NCBI RefSeq assembly: GCF_036370855.1
Contig: NC_088105.1
Coordinates: forward strand, 10,607,619-10,671,618
From: Dromaius novaehollandiae
Lineage: Eukaryota; Chordata; Aves; Casuariiformes; Dromaiidae
Length of the DNA stretch: 64,000 nucleotides
Direction of reading: 5' to 3'
Numbering within the stretch: the first letter of the stretch is position 1; each line of letters starts with the position of its first letter. The notes under the pieces were generated by a model that was given only the letters and a program-made list of their open reading frames with translations, was not told the DNA's origin and did not search any database. Shown piece by piece: positions 44,101 to 57,425 of this stretch. Made by a program: the position numbers and the translations under genes.

Positions 44101-47100
44101 AATTAGCTACCCACTGTTTGTGAAGTGCTCGAAACATAGTGAGTTCTTCATGTGAGGGATAGGCTGTTGTGAGACATCAGGATGTGCGTTCTCTTGGCCG
44201 GCTTGAAGGCAACTTGGGCATTTGCGAGGACCCGAACCATGAGACAGAGGACACACAGCCACCTCCAGCAGAATCAAACCCACAGCTCTCAGTCCATGCA
44301 CAGCTCACCAACAGTCATTATTTGGGGATTACAAATAGTGCAGGTTTCCAAGTGCAGGGCTTGGACATGCCATAAGTTTGGTTCCCCAGTTAATCTTCCA
44401 CCTACATTGCATCTGGGGAGGCTTGGCAGGGACGGACGCGTCTCTTTGCCCAGCACTGAGCTGTCCCTCTCCAAGAGCTCTCTCCTCAGCCCCCTTCCTC
44501 CCATTCAGGTCTTTCGAAGGCAGCAATATTTCCTTAACTGTGCTGGGCAGGAAGCCTTGGGGATGGAAGGTGCTAGGCAGATCTGTATCACCACCTCTCG
44601 GGCCTTTCTCTCACTGGGTATCACTGGACCTATCTTCTAAGTGCCTCGCAGATAAATTAGGCCTGCATAGGGAAGCAATTATTACATTTCTAATGGTATG
44701 GACCCTTACAGCACAATCTGCTACCAAAAGGCAAAGAAAATTGCATTAGCTTTTGTTTGATTCAAAATTATGATCAAGGGAACAGGGATGTTGAAACCCT
44801 TTAAAGTCAAGCCTCTGCGCTTGGTTCTTCCTGCCTGGGGAGCTCCCTATTCACATTCTTTGCTTGAGCGCGTATTCCTGGTTCATTTAGGTGCTCTAAT
44901 TTGAAGGATTCTTCCACTTTCAAAGCTGCTATTAAAACTAGATACAAGAAAGCTCAGATAGATAGCATATGATCACTCACTTCCCCGCGAAGCCTGCATC
45001 CGCTAATGCAGCCAAACCGCACGGCCTGAAGAGTTCAGAGTGCCGGCGTTAGGCTAATCCCTCATCGCCCTAGTTCCGAACTGGTAGTGTCCCTAAAATT
45101 TCCAAGTGCAATTTCAACGGGATTTATCACATCTACTATCATCATCCTGCAGCGCTTCTGGCACAGCTAAAGAGTCTCGATATTCCACTGCAGAAACGGT
45201 TGTGTTTAATTGCAGAATAAACTGATTTCTGAATGCAGGCAGCAGCTCATACAGCAGCTCGGAAACTTTCAGGGATGTTTTCTTATTGTTCATTCTCACC
45301 CCAATTTGCGCTCAGCGATCTGAACATAACTGTGTATTTGTATTTACATATTTATACATTGTTCCAAAGGATATTTTCTCCTGTCTCTTACTTTCAGCAT
45401 CAGGCATCTTTCAGGTTTTCAAACACGCGTATCAGTGCAATATAAAAGCTGCCCGGAGGAGCTGTGCTTCCTCAGCCCATTCAAAGAAAGGGGATCAAAA
45501 ACGTGTTTGAAAAGAGCCGGTGCCCAGAGCTGTAACAGGTATCACAAGGCTGCAGCCGAGACAAGATTCAACAAAACTATGTAAGCACAGTGACGGGCTG
45601 CAAACAGGACAGCTGAAAGCTGCTCCCTTTTCTTTGAAAGCAAACACAAATACGGAGAAGATGCTGAAATATCAATTCTCAGGGTGCTTCCCTGCCCCCT
45701 CGCCGTGTAAAAGTTAGCAGCTTCCTCCTCTGCTCTTGGACTGCTTTATCACTTTAGCATGGATAAGGCAGATACCTGGTTATTTAAGAGGCAGGATAAA
45801 TGGGCTGAGACAGCTTTCCCATCCCCAATTCACTAGGGAACGCTTGGAAATTCCACCTGACACGGGGACAGCGTTGTGCTCTTAAACAATCTCCCGGCTG
45901 ATCCGATTGTTCCCCAGTGGGGAGCAGGCTGCAGCTCGCTCAAGAGTCATTGATTGGATTAACAGCCTAATTCCCAACAGATGAATAGAATACTGATGTC
46001 TTGTCAGCCCACATCATAGAAGGAAAACACAATCTGCTTCTACAGCCCCGAAACTTAACCCTTCCGCTCCCCAGCGGCACCCGGCCTGGCGGCTGCAGCC
46101 TGAGATCCTGCCCATCTGAATGACAAAAGATATTAACCTTTGGGACAGTCTGCTTCATCATCTACACGCCACGGGATCATATCTTATCTTCCGTAAGGCT
46201 GATTTGTAAGAAGCCTTTTTTTCTTCCTTTCTAGACAGAAGCCACGGAAAAGATTTATACAGGGACCTTAATTTTTTTCTATTTTATCACATGCTGTTAA
46301 AGGAAATACTACGTGTTTCACAGTTAGTGGTTGAAAATTCATTAGCTGAACAATATTTATTCTGAAATACACAGATATTGAACGTTTTCGGAGTTTATCA
46401 TTCGATTAGGACAACAGCATCTGCCTGGTGAGGAACATCAAACTGTTTTGGGGGAGAGGCGTCACTGTAATTCTCGCTTCCTCTGACTGCTCTTGGCAAA
46501 CGTCGGGGCAGGGGAGAAAAGCTGGGCATATCATTTGCTCTCTGAGAGCTTCTGTTCACCACCTCCTAATGGAGATACTAATGTTTTCTTACCTCATAGA
46601 AAAGCTGTGATAGGAAATTAATTGCTATTGGTCAAATGTTCACTACTACAGAAGTAGGACCATGTGCATATTAAAGAGATTCTCCAAGAACAAAATGTAT
46701 TTATGGATTCCTCGGCACTCTCTGTATTTATTTCTTGCTCAAGGGACAAGAATAAATAAAAACCATCTGATTTTAAGAAATGTCTTCCAAAAGACCTATT
46801 TTTTCCCAAATCAGTGGGGTCTATAATGCTGTTTTTTGTTTCATTTCAATAGTCACCTCTTATGTTTGCATTTACGAATCAGGCAATGTGTATCTACTCA
46901 TTTCAATGTTTTAATTTTCAGCAGCAATCCTAAAACATACAGCAATATAGCTACAGCACTCGTGCCAAGGCTGTAACCTATTTTAGGAGGCGGCATCTAG
47001 AATTTCTTTGATCCAATAGTCTTGTTGGGATTGGCTCACCAATTCCTAAATGCTTTTCCTACCTCTCCGAGGGATGATACGTATCACCACGTTGCTCTGT

Positions 47101-47924
47101 GAAACACCAGTAAGATATTTCCAGTTTCATTTGGATTTTACAGCTCACATACAGAGTGGAAACATTCCCTCCATTACTCCTTACCTCTAAAAAATTAATT
47201 AGCCAGACACTAACTAACATGACAAATAGAAGAGAAAGAATGAAAGGACGGTGGTGCACACCCTTTCTTTTTCCTTCAAACACTATCTGCTGGCAATGGA
47301 AGTTTTGCAGACTTCATCACTTCACAACATTAATATGCATATAAAAGATTTGCTGTGAGATTGAACAAAAAACACAGGCTTTTCCTCTTCTGGTTGTCAA
47401 TACATCAAATCTAAAGAGAGTGCTATGTTTACTGTCACCTCTTCAGAGAGAAGCAAGATGCTCCAGTTCAAAATACAGGCAAGTGGGGAGGCAACAGCAT
47501 GCATTAATGAAAGAGCTGCCTTAACCAAAACAATTAGTGAGAGCTACTGCATCAAATCAAACAATTCAATTAATGCAGTGTTAGTACCATTATTTTAAAG
47601 TCATTCCAATTATTAGCTCCTTTTATAATTTGAAACCATAATGTTTCATTTTCATCCCAGATGTGAATTATGCCAGAATGGCGATAAATAAATAAGTCCA
47701 ATGACCCCTGTCCAGTCCAGCCCCTGTCCTGTAGTATGGCTGCATTGTATATTCATGAATCCAGGTTAAGGATGGGGACTGGGGCAGTTGTGCCCTGGAA
47801 CCAGCAGACTGCAGGTTTTATAAATACATACAGAAATAATTAAAATCTAAGGGGTTTAGAAGGGTTAATCTCCTTCAAATAATCTCTGCCACAAAGCCTG
47901 TAAAGTCACTGCTGGCACACTGCC

Positions 47925-48130
47925 CACCTGGGACCGGCTGTCGGATATCAGGGCAGCACGTGTGGATGGCAGCACCGAGATTAAGTGGGAGCGCGGCGGT
48001 GCCGGCCCATCGGGCAGCGCTGCTCCTTGCATACGGCCCCCTCAGCCACCGCCGAGGGGCTGCAAACGCAGCGAGCAGGATCGGCTCCGGTGCCAACCCG
48101 CGGGTCAACATGCCACTCGCGCTACCTGAT
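47925..48130. promoter_or_regulatory. CpG-dense islet in ACBD6 intron 6
   Basis: About 200 bp with roughly two dozen CpG dinucleotides, surrounded by AT-rich, CpG-poor DNA. It could be an orphan CpG island, a regulatory element or a fragment of an unrecognised repeat. Confidence 0.35.
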
Positions 48131-49989
48131 TAAAGCGAAAGGAGGAGGCCTGACTAGGCTGCTAAATTTAGCAGGGTGGAAAGCAGACAGCAGGAGCTGA
48201 GTGTTGCTGCCACTGTTCAGTTTGCTCAAGCCCTTCCTGACTTCAAAGCAAACACTGGCTTATATTTAAAAGACTTTGAAGGGATTCAGGACTTTGTAAA
48301 TAACCTCTTTTTCGACACAGGATTTAACCCACAACCCTGGGAAACGAAGGAGAGGCTGCACTTTTAATTGTCAACTATAATGGAATCAGAATCACCACTT
48401 TGCATTTCAGTATGCCCTCTTAGGTTAAAGTGTCATTTTAAAGATGACTGAGTGGCCATTAGAGATAAAGAAATAAAAAAGAAAGCACAGAAACCACCAC
48501 TGTGGGCTAAAGCAGTGCAATGTGGAAATGCAGGAGTTTGCTGTGAATGCAGATTCTGTGATCTGAGCTGACCTGGACAAAGGCAGGATTAGCTGAAATG
48601 CTGCAAGTGTGCAAGAGCCTTGCAAAAACAGCTGGAGAACTGGAAGGGAGCATTTTTGGCACTTTGTCCCAGTCCCCCAAACTGCAGCCACTTCTGTGAT
48701 GCCTGCACAGTCCCAAAAGACCCGCAGAACATGCATTCCTTAAACTACCCTACGCCACAAACTGCACGACAGCCACGACAAATTTTAGCATCTGCAGTTA
48801 GCACGTAAAGCTGTGAGGAGAAAGCACATGGTAATGCGCTCCAAGAGGACTAGAGGCACTGCTAACATCCTGGAGATCTCTTAGTTTCTTTTTAAATTCA
48901 TGAGGATAAAGAATTTTGGAGACACTGTTTTGGTCTCATGAACCTTCCTCAGCTTGGTGTGCAAAATCAAAACTCTCCATGGCTGCAAGGTCTGAACTAT
49001 CCTCTGGTTTTGCATTTTAAAAACACATTAAGTGAGATCTGGATTTTATTAAGACAAACTCTGGAGGAACCCTGGGCCTCTGGCAGAGCTGAATCACAGT
49101 GGTCCACAGCCCTCAGGTTGAAAGTAACCTTTTTTGCTTCTTTTAGAACAAACATAGTATCAAGGACCTTGTTCGGGCATCTCAAAGCATGCCTGTTTCT
49201 TAAGCGTGGCGACTCCTCTTTGCGGCTAATCTGCTATCAGAGGAGGACGCTGGCACACTCCCAGCTGTCCGACCGAGGATGAAGGCATCAGGACCTAGAC
49301 CCTACCTGAAGTGGACCATTGCCAGGGAGAATCTGACTGCACATGTTCAGGTAAGAAGCTGCCTCCTCGTCACCTCAAAGGGCTGCTGTTTTCGTGACAT
49401 CTAACAGCCTTTTTAGCAGCCTCTGTGGACAGTACTAGCAGCTAAACTACTATTTGTTATTTTATAGAGCCATCTGTGCATGAGGCTGACGTTTCATTGT
49501 ATCACCCACCACCAAGTACAACTTCATGTTAGACCCTGAAAATTCCCCTCTCGGTCTGTGATCGTTGGGAACTCTTCCCGAGGGAAGGAGGAGAAAGAGG
49601 TGGGAGCAGAAAGGTTTACTGGTACTGCCTGTTCACGGGCAGTTAGGTTTCCAAGTGGCTATTAATAAAGTCCCAATACCAGAGAAGAAGGAGAGAAAAA
49701 ACATCTGGAAAAAACTGCCCGAGGACATGAAACTCTCTCAGTAACTGGAATTTCTCAGTGGAACCACAGTGCTATTAAAATGTAGCTGAACTAAATATAT
49801 GAAGTCTGGTTTGTCATCACTTATTTAGCGAGATGCAAAATTGATCTTCACTGTAAAAGGCTCTTTCAGAGCCTAGAGACAGCACTCGCTGCCTCGCTGT
49901 GCTGTATAATAGAGGTGTTTCTAAGAAAATTCAATGGGCTCAGGAGGTAACGAGGGAAAACCGAGGGCAACTTTATAATAGATAGATTT

Positions 49990-50345
49990 ACGCTCGGGGA
50001 TGTCCTGCTGGTCGAACGAGATATTCCACGCAGGGCGGGAAGCACAGGCCCTCCGATCCTCTGTCGGACGAGCACGGCAGGCAGCAGGAGGTCGCCTTCC
50101 CCCGGTTCTGCTGAGGCCAAGCCTAATGCCGGGACAGGCGGCGCGTTTGGGCCGAGCCGAGCGCGCCCTTCCCCTTCTCTACCACCGTGGCCACCGAGGG
50201 AGCCCGCCGCCATCCAGACATCTGCCCCAGCGGGCCAGCCCAGCTCGCATGGTGGGGGCTCCTCGAGAGCAGCAGATGGGAACGGGCTGCAGCCTTCGGG
50301 CCGCGCTGAACCGGTGACCTGGAGGTGAAAGGCTTCGTCTCGCCC
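49990..50345. promoter_or_regulatory. Orphan CpG island in ACBD6 intron 6
   Basis: About 355 bp with some 34 CpG by hand count, abruptly bounded by AT-rich intron. A TATATAA-like sequence lies near 50630 with further GC-rich DNA around it. No coding exon is evident. This could be an intronic promoter or enhancer. Confidence 0.4.
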
Positions 50346-53300
50346 ATTATCAATCCCCAGGGCTCCCTCCGAAGCAAGTGTTGATACATTAATCTTTCCG
50401 ACTGACAGAAACAAACTGCAAATACAACGTTCCACGGGGGATCTTTATTTATTTTGAACCAAAACAATGCTTAAAAACGTAAAGTTAAGGTTTTGTTCTC
50501 TCCTCCGAAATGTTTCTAGTTAAAGTCATTTTCCCCCCTCCCTGAAGGCAAAAGGACCAAATTTAAAGAGCGCGTCATCACGCATTAGCCTCCTAGCCCG
50601 GCCCTGCAGAGCAGTGTGGATTGCTGCAGTATATAATGAACTAGTGCCTCCTCCCGGGTCGCTCTCCTCCGCCAGGTTTTCACTGCTTGGGAGACAGCAC
50701 AGCGCTGCTCTCCTCCTAACTAGTTTAATAACGAAGGAGTATATTTAGGAGTGTTCCTGGAGTGCCTTGATGAGCATGATGGGTAGGGTAAATACCTCTG
50801 CATCAGGACACTTTTCAGAGCCATCAGGCAGAGGGGTCAGCCTGTTGGCTTTTTTTTAAAAAAAAAACTGCACAAGCTAATGCTTTAAGAGTGTCTTGAT
50901 GGAATCAGGGAAATTGGATTGTCCCCCCATTTGCTGGCCTAAAACAAGCCTTTTTTTTATTTATCCCATTAGAGGAACACAAGAGAAACCTTTTAAATGT
51001 CACTAAAATTTTCCCTGCATTGCAAAATCCAGTCAAAAGGGTTTTAATTTTCCCTGAGAACTCCTAAGTAATGCTGTATGTCAAGGTCTAATATATTGTG
51101 CATTGGGGACTGTCTTTACCCTGGGTTGTTTCACCGGGGTGATTCTGCAGGGTTGGTCGTGTGTGCCGGCATCGGACCCTGGCAGCACGGAGCTGCTCAG
51201 CTCTCCCGCAACAGTTGAGATAGCTCTGATGAAGCAAATATGCAAGTAATACGGAGGTGAGATTAATCTTCCCCTGCATCATTCTGGGATTTCCAAAAGT
51301 TCAGCAGTGCTGAGCTCTCTCCTATAATTTTGGTCTGTGAGTGTGGGTTTTCTGGCTTTGTGAGAGCCTTTAAATAAATAAATAAAGCCTATAAGTTATT
51401 AGAGGACTAAAGAGATTTGGCAAGAGGCACTTAGGTAGGCACGAGGCTCCAAATTCCACTGGCATATTTAATACGACAAACATAAGCGGCATATTAGAGA
51501 GGGAGCCTCGGGCTTGCAGACTGGACGTCCGAAGGCTTGCACCGGTTACTCGGTGCTACCTGCGCTGCTCCCTGAAGAACTGGAGCCCTGAGTTTTTCCA
51601 GAAAGTTTGCTGACAGCACTGCACCCAGCACAGTTTGCATGGCTGCAGCAGCAGCAAGGGGAGACCAAGCAAGGACTGTCCATACTGCTCCATGTGCAAC
51701 AAGTAAAACGCGAGCCCGAGCCAGGCTATTGAGGTAAGCGGCCGAGAAACCTGAGCACTGCCCTGCTCGGCTGCCCTGTCTGACAGACCGACACCTTCAA
51801 CGTCCCCCTCCTGAGATATGTGCTGAAGACAGAAATGGAGTCACACATTCATTAAAGGCCGGGCTAGTGTCTATTTAACTGTTACTCTCTGGATAGCATT
51901 AATGCCAAAGCGGCTTCTCCCATCCGCTTCGAGTCCAGCCTGCAAGCAGCGAGCTACAGACAATCAGTCCTCCCACCAGAGCAATCCTCACCAGTGATTT
52001 TTGCTATTAAACCCGTCATTATTTTGCTCCTATCAGTGCATAAAGCTAAACAAGTACCTAGAAATAAACATCAGACACACATCTTCAACGATAGGGTAAT
52101 GGAGCTCTGTATCCAGGTCGTCCCTGTTTTGTTCTTTTTTTTCGGAAACAGCAAATACGCGAAAGCACCACAGTAACTGGGCTGCTGAGAGATCACTGCA
52201 CTGACGAGCTATTTGCAGATCTCCTCCTCCCAGTGTGATGCACCAGGACATCTCCCAGTAGCCCTTTGAGCCTGGAAGTCCAGGCCTGCCTGTTATCTCC
52301 CTCCACATGCATTGCAAGGTGTCCAAGCAGTTTGGGAGGGATAAATATGGCTCTCCATGCTATGTCCTAACAAGGGTGATGAAGGAACCCAACCAAAGCA
52401 TCAGAGCAGGGACCCAAAGCGTCTCCATGCTTGACAGGAATGAGAGACTACCAGCAGCAGTCATTTCAAGCCGCTGGCTTTATACTCCTCCTCTGCTTCC
52501 ACTTTTGCTGGGCAAGGAAGAATTAGAGAGGAATGAGCACCCAACGTGGGCTACCTGAGCCCTCAACCCTCCTATCCCCATCCCATACGTGCACAGAGAG
52601 CTGGGAATGGAGCTGGGCTAGGGAGAGTGGGGAAAAGGAGGAAAATCACAGCCTCTCGACTGGTCACAGTAAAATACACCCCTGAGACTAAGACACTGCC
52701 TCCTAATCTCCCCCTTAGGGCTCCATAATCTATTTTACCAAATGTCAAAATTCAGCAGGAAAATTGGAAAAAGGGGGGAAAATCCGAACGCGTGGTTATT
52801 TGGACCAAGGGCTGTGTTAAAAGGATCAGGAGGTGGTGGGCCGCGGGGGGGTGCGGGTGGGAGGGAATGGGATAAAGTAGCAGTTCTAATCAAATCAGTT
52901 TAAAAAGCTGCAGCCTCTCCGAGTTAACCTTGCCAATCAGGGAGCGAGCAGGAGCGAGCGGGAGCATGTCTGCGCACATTAAAGCGGGAGCGTGTCCTTG
53001 AACCCGCGGCGTGCTCCGTCCTCCCCCCGGCAGCCCACGCAGGCTGTGTGCAGGCTGTGTAACCAACACCCTCGGGAGGCGGCACAAGAAAAGCCCAGGA
53101 TTACATTAGGCACCCTCCTTAGCCACCCTCGAGGGGAAGCCGGCGTGGCAAAGGCAGCTCAGATGCTTGCCTGCTGTTAGAGGTGAGCTCTTGGGATTAA
53201 GCCAGCAAGAGTTGGGGAAATGTTTAAAAAATAAGTAAAAAGAAAAAAAACAAACAAAAAAACCCACATGACAAAAGCAGGAGAAACCCTCCCATTGACA

Positions 53301-53849
53301 AATGCTGTTGCATCAAGTGTGGCAGCTGGGAGATGCATTACTAACCTTTGCTAATGACTAAGGGCACAGAAGTCACTTTAAAATAAATATTCACTAGGAA
53401 TTACACGGGTAATCTAAAGGGATTATCCTGCTTTCTTAACAGGTCCATAAACTAAATGTTAAATGGTCTACACAAGTGTTTGCATTAATTTTGACCCAAA
53501 TCAACCCTTCTGCTAACAGCCAGGATCAGATTCAATTTGGGAACTACGCGTCTGCTTTGAGTTAATATTCTTACAAATTTCTCCAGATTCTCTGTTGTGC
53601 TGAAGGAAAACCAAGACCAAGCTCTTGGAAGCCACAAGGCCGCAAGCAGATGGGGAAGGGCCTTAAGAGAAACGCGTGTCCAGAAGAGCCACTCACAAAG
53701 CAGTCGGCACAAACCCGGCCTGTAGCACAATCCAGGCTCTGCGGCAAAGGTACCGCTGCTCAAGGTTTCATTGCGTCAGCTGGGAACGGTGGGAGCTAAA
53801 AGCACAACCGGGTGGGGGGAAGGAGACCTGCAGCCTGTTATTAGAGCCG

Positions 53850-53925
53850 CCAAACTGCTGGCAGAGCCTCAGCCATTCTGTGCCTCAGTTTCCCCATCTG
53901 TAAAACGGCATAAACACCCACAGTT
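53850..53925 (+). mobile_element. MIR-family SINE remnant
   Basis: It contains tctgtgcctcagtttcccca followed by tctgtaaaacgg, the hallmark conserved 3' segment of MIR SINEs, with a degenerate gcagagcc stretch upstream. The tRNA-like head is not clearly recognisable. An old, inactive copy. Confidence 0.65.
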
Positions 53926-56900
53926 GCTTAAGCGTTTAATTTGTGGGATGTTCCCAAGACACGCGTGCTTGAGATATGGCGCACGCTGCAATCACAAAGC
54001 GCTATTTGAAGCGCATTTGCCTTGAGCTTCCAGAGCTGTACGTGCCATGGTACCTTTTCCAAACGTGCTATGTGCCCTGCGGCTGGGGCACTCATCCCCA
54101 TCCCTAAAGCTGCAGGGCAGGACTTAAACGGAAGCGTGACTGAGTCTGACTGAAGCTAGCAGCTATTATTACAGCCAGTCAGGAGAGCAGGAGGAAAGGT
54201 TTCAGCAACAGGGACCAAATCAGGAGATAGGAACAGCTCGTGTTCAGCAAAACTGCAGTCGAGTCTGCAGCTCCTGAGGATGCCTTCATTGTCTGTACAG
54301 GAAAAAGTATGTTCTAAAAACATACAGATGCCTTAAACATTCCCATATAAAAGGCCTGAATTGTATCTAATTCCAAAGGTCGTATCAGACACAAATGGGG
54401 AAGTGGATATTCCTATAATCTATTTCAGGATATCTCGTTGTGTGATTCAGAAGTGCAGGCAGGAGGGTAAGGTCCTCGATGGGACACGGTAAGTGCCCCA
54501 GAGGAATGATCGAAAGCACACAGATGAGGATAACGGGATGCCCTGAATTTCTCTGGCAGTCCCAGAACACATGCTCTTGCACAGGTCTCCAGGATTTCCT
54601 TTCAGCAGGTGTGTCAGACTCAGCCTTGGAAACAGGACTCATTCCCCAGCTCAAGCTGCAGCCCAGGGAACACACCGGTGCGCTCAGCACGCTGGTGTTC
54701 AGCTCTCAGCGCAGGGGCAGGAGCGGTGATACGGGGGCCCTCAACCCGCAGCCAAGGTGCATCTCCAACCTGGGGTCTGACACAATGGACCTGTCCCTGC
54801 CCTGTCAACCTGTGCAGCCTTTTTCAACCTGGACCCCTTCGCCCACAGACCTGAATCGGCCACTGTGCACACTTCTGGAGACAGCTATTTCCCTAAAACA
54901 CATTGAATTAATATTTTCAGAACACAACAGGATTAAGAGAATGAAGAACCATGAACTCCTTTTAAATCTCATTGTTGCTACTCCTGCACAGCCACTAGCG
55001 ATAAGCTAGGGCCTTCTTATAGCGGGGGAAAAAAAAGAAACTAAGGAGGAGCAGCAAATTAGGAAATTGCAGGACATGATTAGGCTGCTGAAAGTACAGC
55101 AATATACTGCAGCAATAGATCTGAACAAATCCAGTCCCTGGAGCCCTTTGGGGGGTCTGCTGTACGAGTTATGGAAAAGAAGAATCAAGCATAGTAAGGA
55201 GGTGGGAGAGAAAACACAGTCCAAAAAAGGTCAATAATTAAAAAGTTCACCTCCCTTGAAGAAGTGAAGAAAAGGAGTCGCAATCTTCACATTTTTTGAA
55301 AATTTCTTCACAATGTTCAAAAATTCTTGTTCTCTCTCTTTTCTTTTTTTCTTTCTTTTTTTTTTTTGAGATCAGAAGAAATCAGGAAAGTCTAACTTGG
55401 TAAAACCTAATTTCATGGGAGATCATCTTTGGAAGCCTTCGCAATAAGAGAGAAAGTGCTGTCTACCACCCACTGAACGCAGTGAGAGCATTTTTATCCC
55501 CCTTGTTTGCCTAGTATTTTGAGTTAAGGAAGTTACAACAAATAAAGCCAGTTTTACACACTGTCAAATAAAAAGTCATTCCTCTAAGTCAGATTTCTTC
55601 TCTCTGAAATACATGTTTTTATAAACTCCTAAACATCTACTAGAAAAAAATTAACATAAAAACCTGAATTTATGCTTTTAAAGAACACACAGCATTCTCC
55701 TTTCCCTTTTTTAATTTTTAATGAACAGTTTCCAAGTTTTCTTCATATATTGTAAAAGAACTACAAAGAGCAATAGACCAATATCTTCCTCACTGATTTC
55801 TATCCACTAACAGTGACCTGAAACACTGTTGTCAAGCGAAGGAGCTGAAGAAGCACTGAACTAAGCGAGGACATCACTTCAGCCTTCACAAAGCCCAGTT
55901 CTAAAATGTGAATGGTGACGGCCATAAAAAAGGCGCTCAGTTGCAACGGGAGACTTCTTGGCCGAGCCAGCCAAGAGACTTCCATGTTCTGCTGAAGTCC
56001 CATTTGTCAAAGCAATACAAAGCCATGAGGCCCTACTTGAGTCACTGCTAAACGTGGGTATTCAAATAGCACCCGTTTCTGGAAAAGCTCCTCCAGGAAA
56101 CTGTTAACCCATCCCGGGTCACTCACACTGCTTGCACCTCCTGCTCACACCACAGAGACTCACAATACCTAAAGCTGAATGTAAAGACAACCCAGTCTGT
56201 GCAAAGGGGAGCTAAGCCTTTGCAGGGACTGCAGCAACCCTCCTTCCACACGAATGAAGGTGCTGAGAGCACATGAAGCCTATGCAAGTAAAGTCCCTCT
56301 GCAGGCTGCACTCAGTGTCTCATGCCAGCGGAAGGCCTAATTTTCAAATTTCCGAACTTCCTAATTTTAAAAGCAGGTAGTGACTATTGTACCAACTGGA
56401 TTAAAGACTGAATTTGGATATGAACACACACCGATTACTGTATTTCTCTGGGATGATATAGCCTGCAAGGGTGAGGAAGAGCCATGCGACAGCTGGGGAC
56501 AAGGTGTTTTTAGTGCAGAATACCCAGTTATGGGAGGGAATTCTTGAGAGCGATGGGCAAATGTGGAGCTTGACTACATTTCCCCCTCAGGAAACCTTTT
56601 CCACTGCAAGCAGGACAAAACAGTCATTTTATTATTGCATTGCTCTTCTACAAAACATAGCCCAAACTTCACTGTGACCCTGTGAAAGGAGAAGTCTCAA
56701 AACTCCTATGATTTTATGCAGTTGTAGCTATTATCAGAGTAACTGTGCAACAGCATAAAATTCAAAGATAGCTAGCTTCATGTGGTGGCTTTCACACCTT
56801 GAGTGCTCAGGAGACAATATCCTTCTCTGAGAAGAGGCACAGTACTATAGAGCGATGGTACATATTAATTTCTAAAAGAGGATTTTAATCATGCAACGTC

Positions 56901-57229
56901 CTCTGCAGTCGCACAGAATTTAATCTCATTGCTGACAGTGGGTGATGGGGGAGCATGTTAAGTGGAAAAGTTGTATTCAAGACCTTCTTGCAGATATGTG
57001 CTATGGGCAGTCCCTTGGGAGGAAGAAAACAACCCAAACCAGCCTCTCTCATTGCCGTCCACCTCTGGCCTCGGGCCTCTGAGCATCCCCCTTCCACTTG
57101 CATAGCCGATACGCAGGCGCAGCCCCAAAGTCCTGTGCAAGGTTCAAGTACATGTATTAATACAGTTAGCATTTATCAAGGCTTACTTTACAACTATTGA
57201 TTTATTAATCTAGGCAAGACCCAGGGATA

Positions 57230-57425
57230 TATGCACATAAGATTCCCACGTTACAGTTACAGAAACTGAGACAAAAAAAAAAAAAAAAGAGAACCACACA
57301 ACTGGCTGATTTACTCTCAAGGTCAAAGAAGGAATCCAGTCCACAGCTAGAATTCGTTTCTGGATGCAGAGTTGTTAACGCTGTGCTGTGACCATTAGGA
57401 CATGCTGTCCTTTTCCACACTAGGA
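57230..57425 (-). mobile_element. MIR-type SINE remnant (reverse orientation)
   Basis: It reads acagttacagaaactgagac, then a 16-A run, gaaccacacaactggc, ctcaaggtc and, near the end, gctgtgaccattaggacatgc. This order (3' core, then acceptor-arm-like head) fits a MIR-related tRNA-derived SINE on the minus strand. It is diverged and interrupted by the A run. Confidence 0.55.

Noticed and set aside
44215-44400. Possible further reverse-oriented MIR SINE
   Set aside because: A loose resemblance (gcagaatcaaacccacagct) without the diagnostic core. Too weak to annotate.
54780-54870. Possible hAT-type DNA transposon end (tttttcaacctggacccctt)
   Set aside because: Only a short similarity to generic hAT terminal sequence, with no paired terminal repeat or target-site duplication found.
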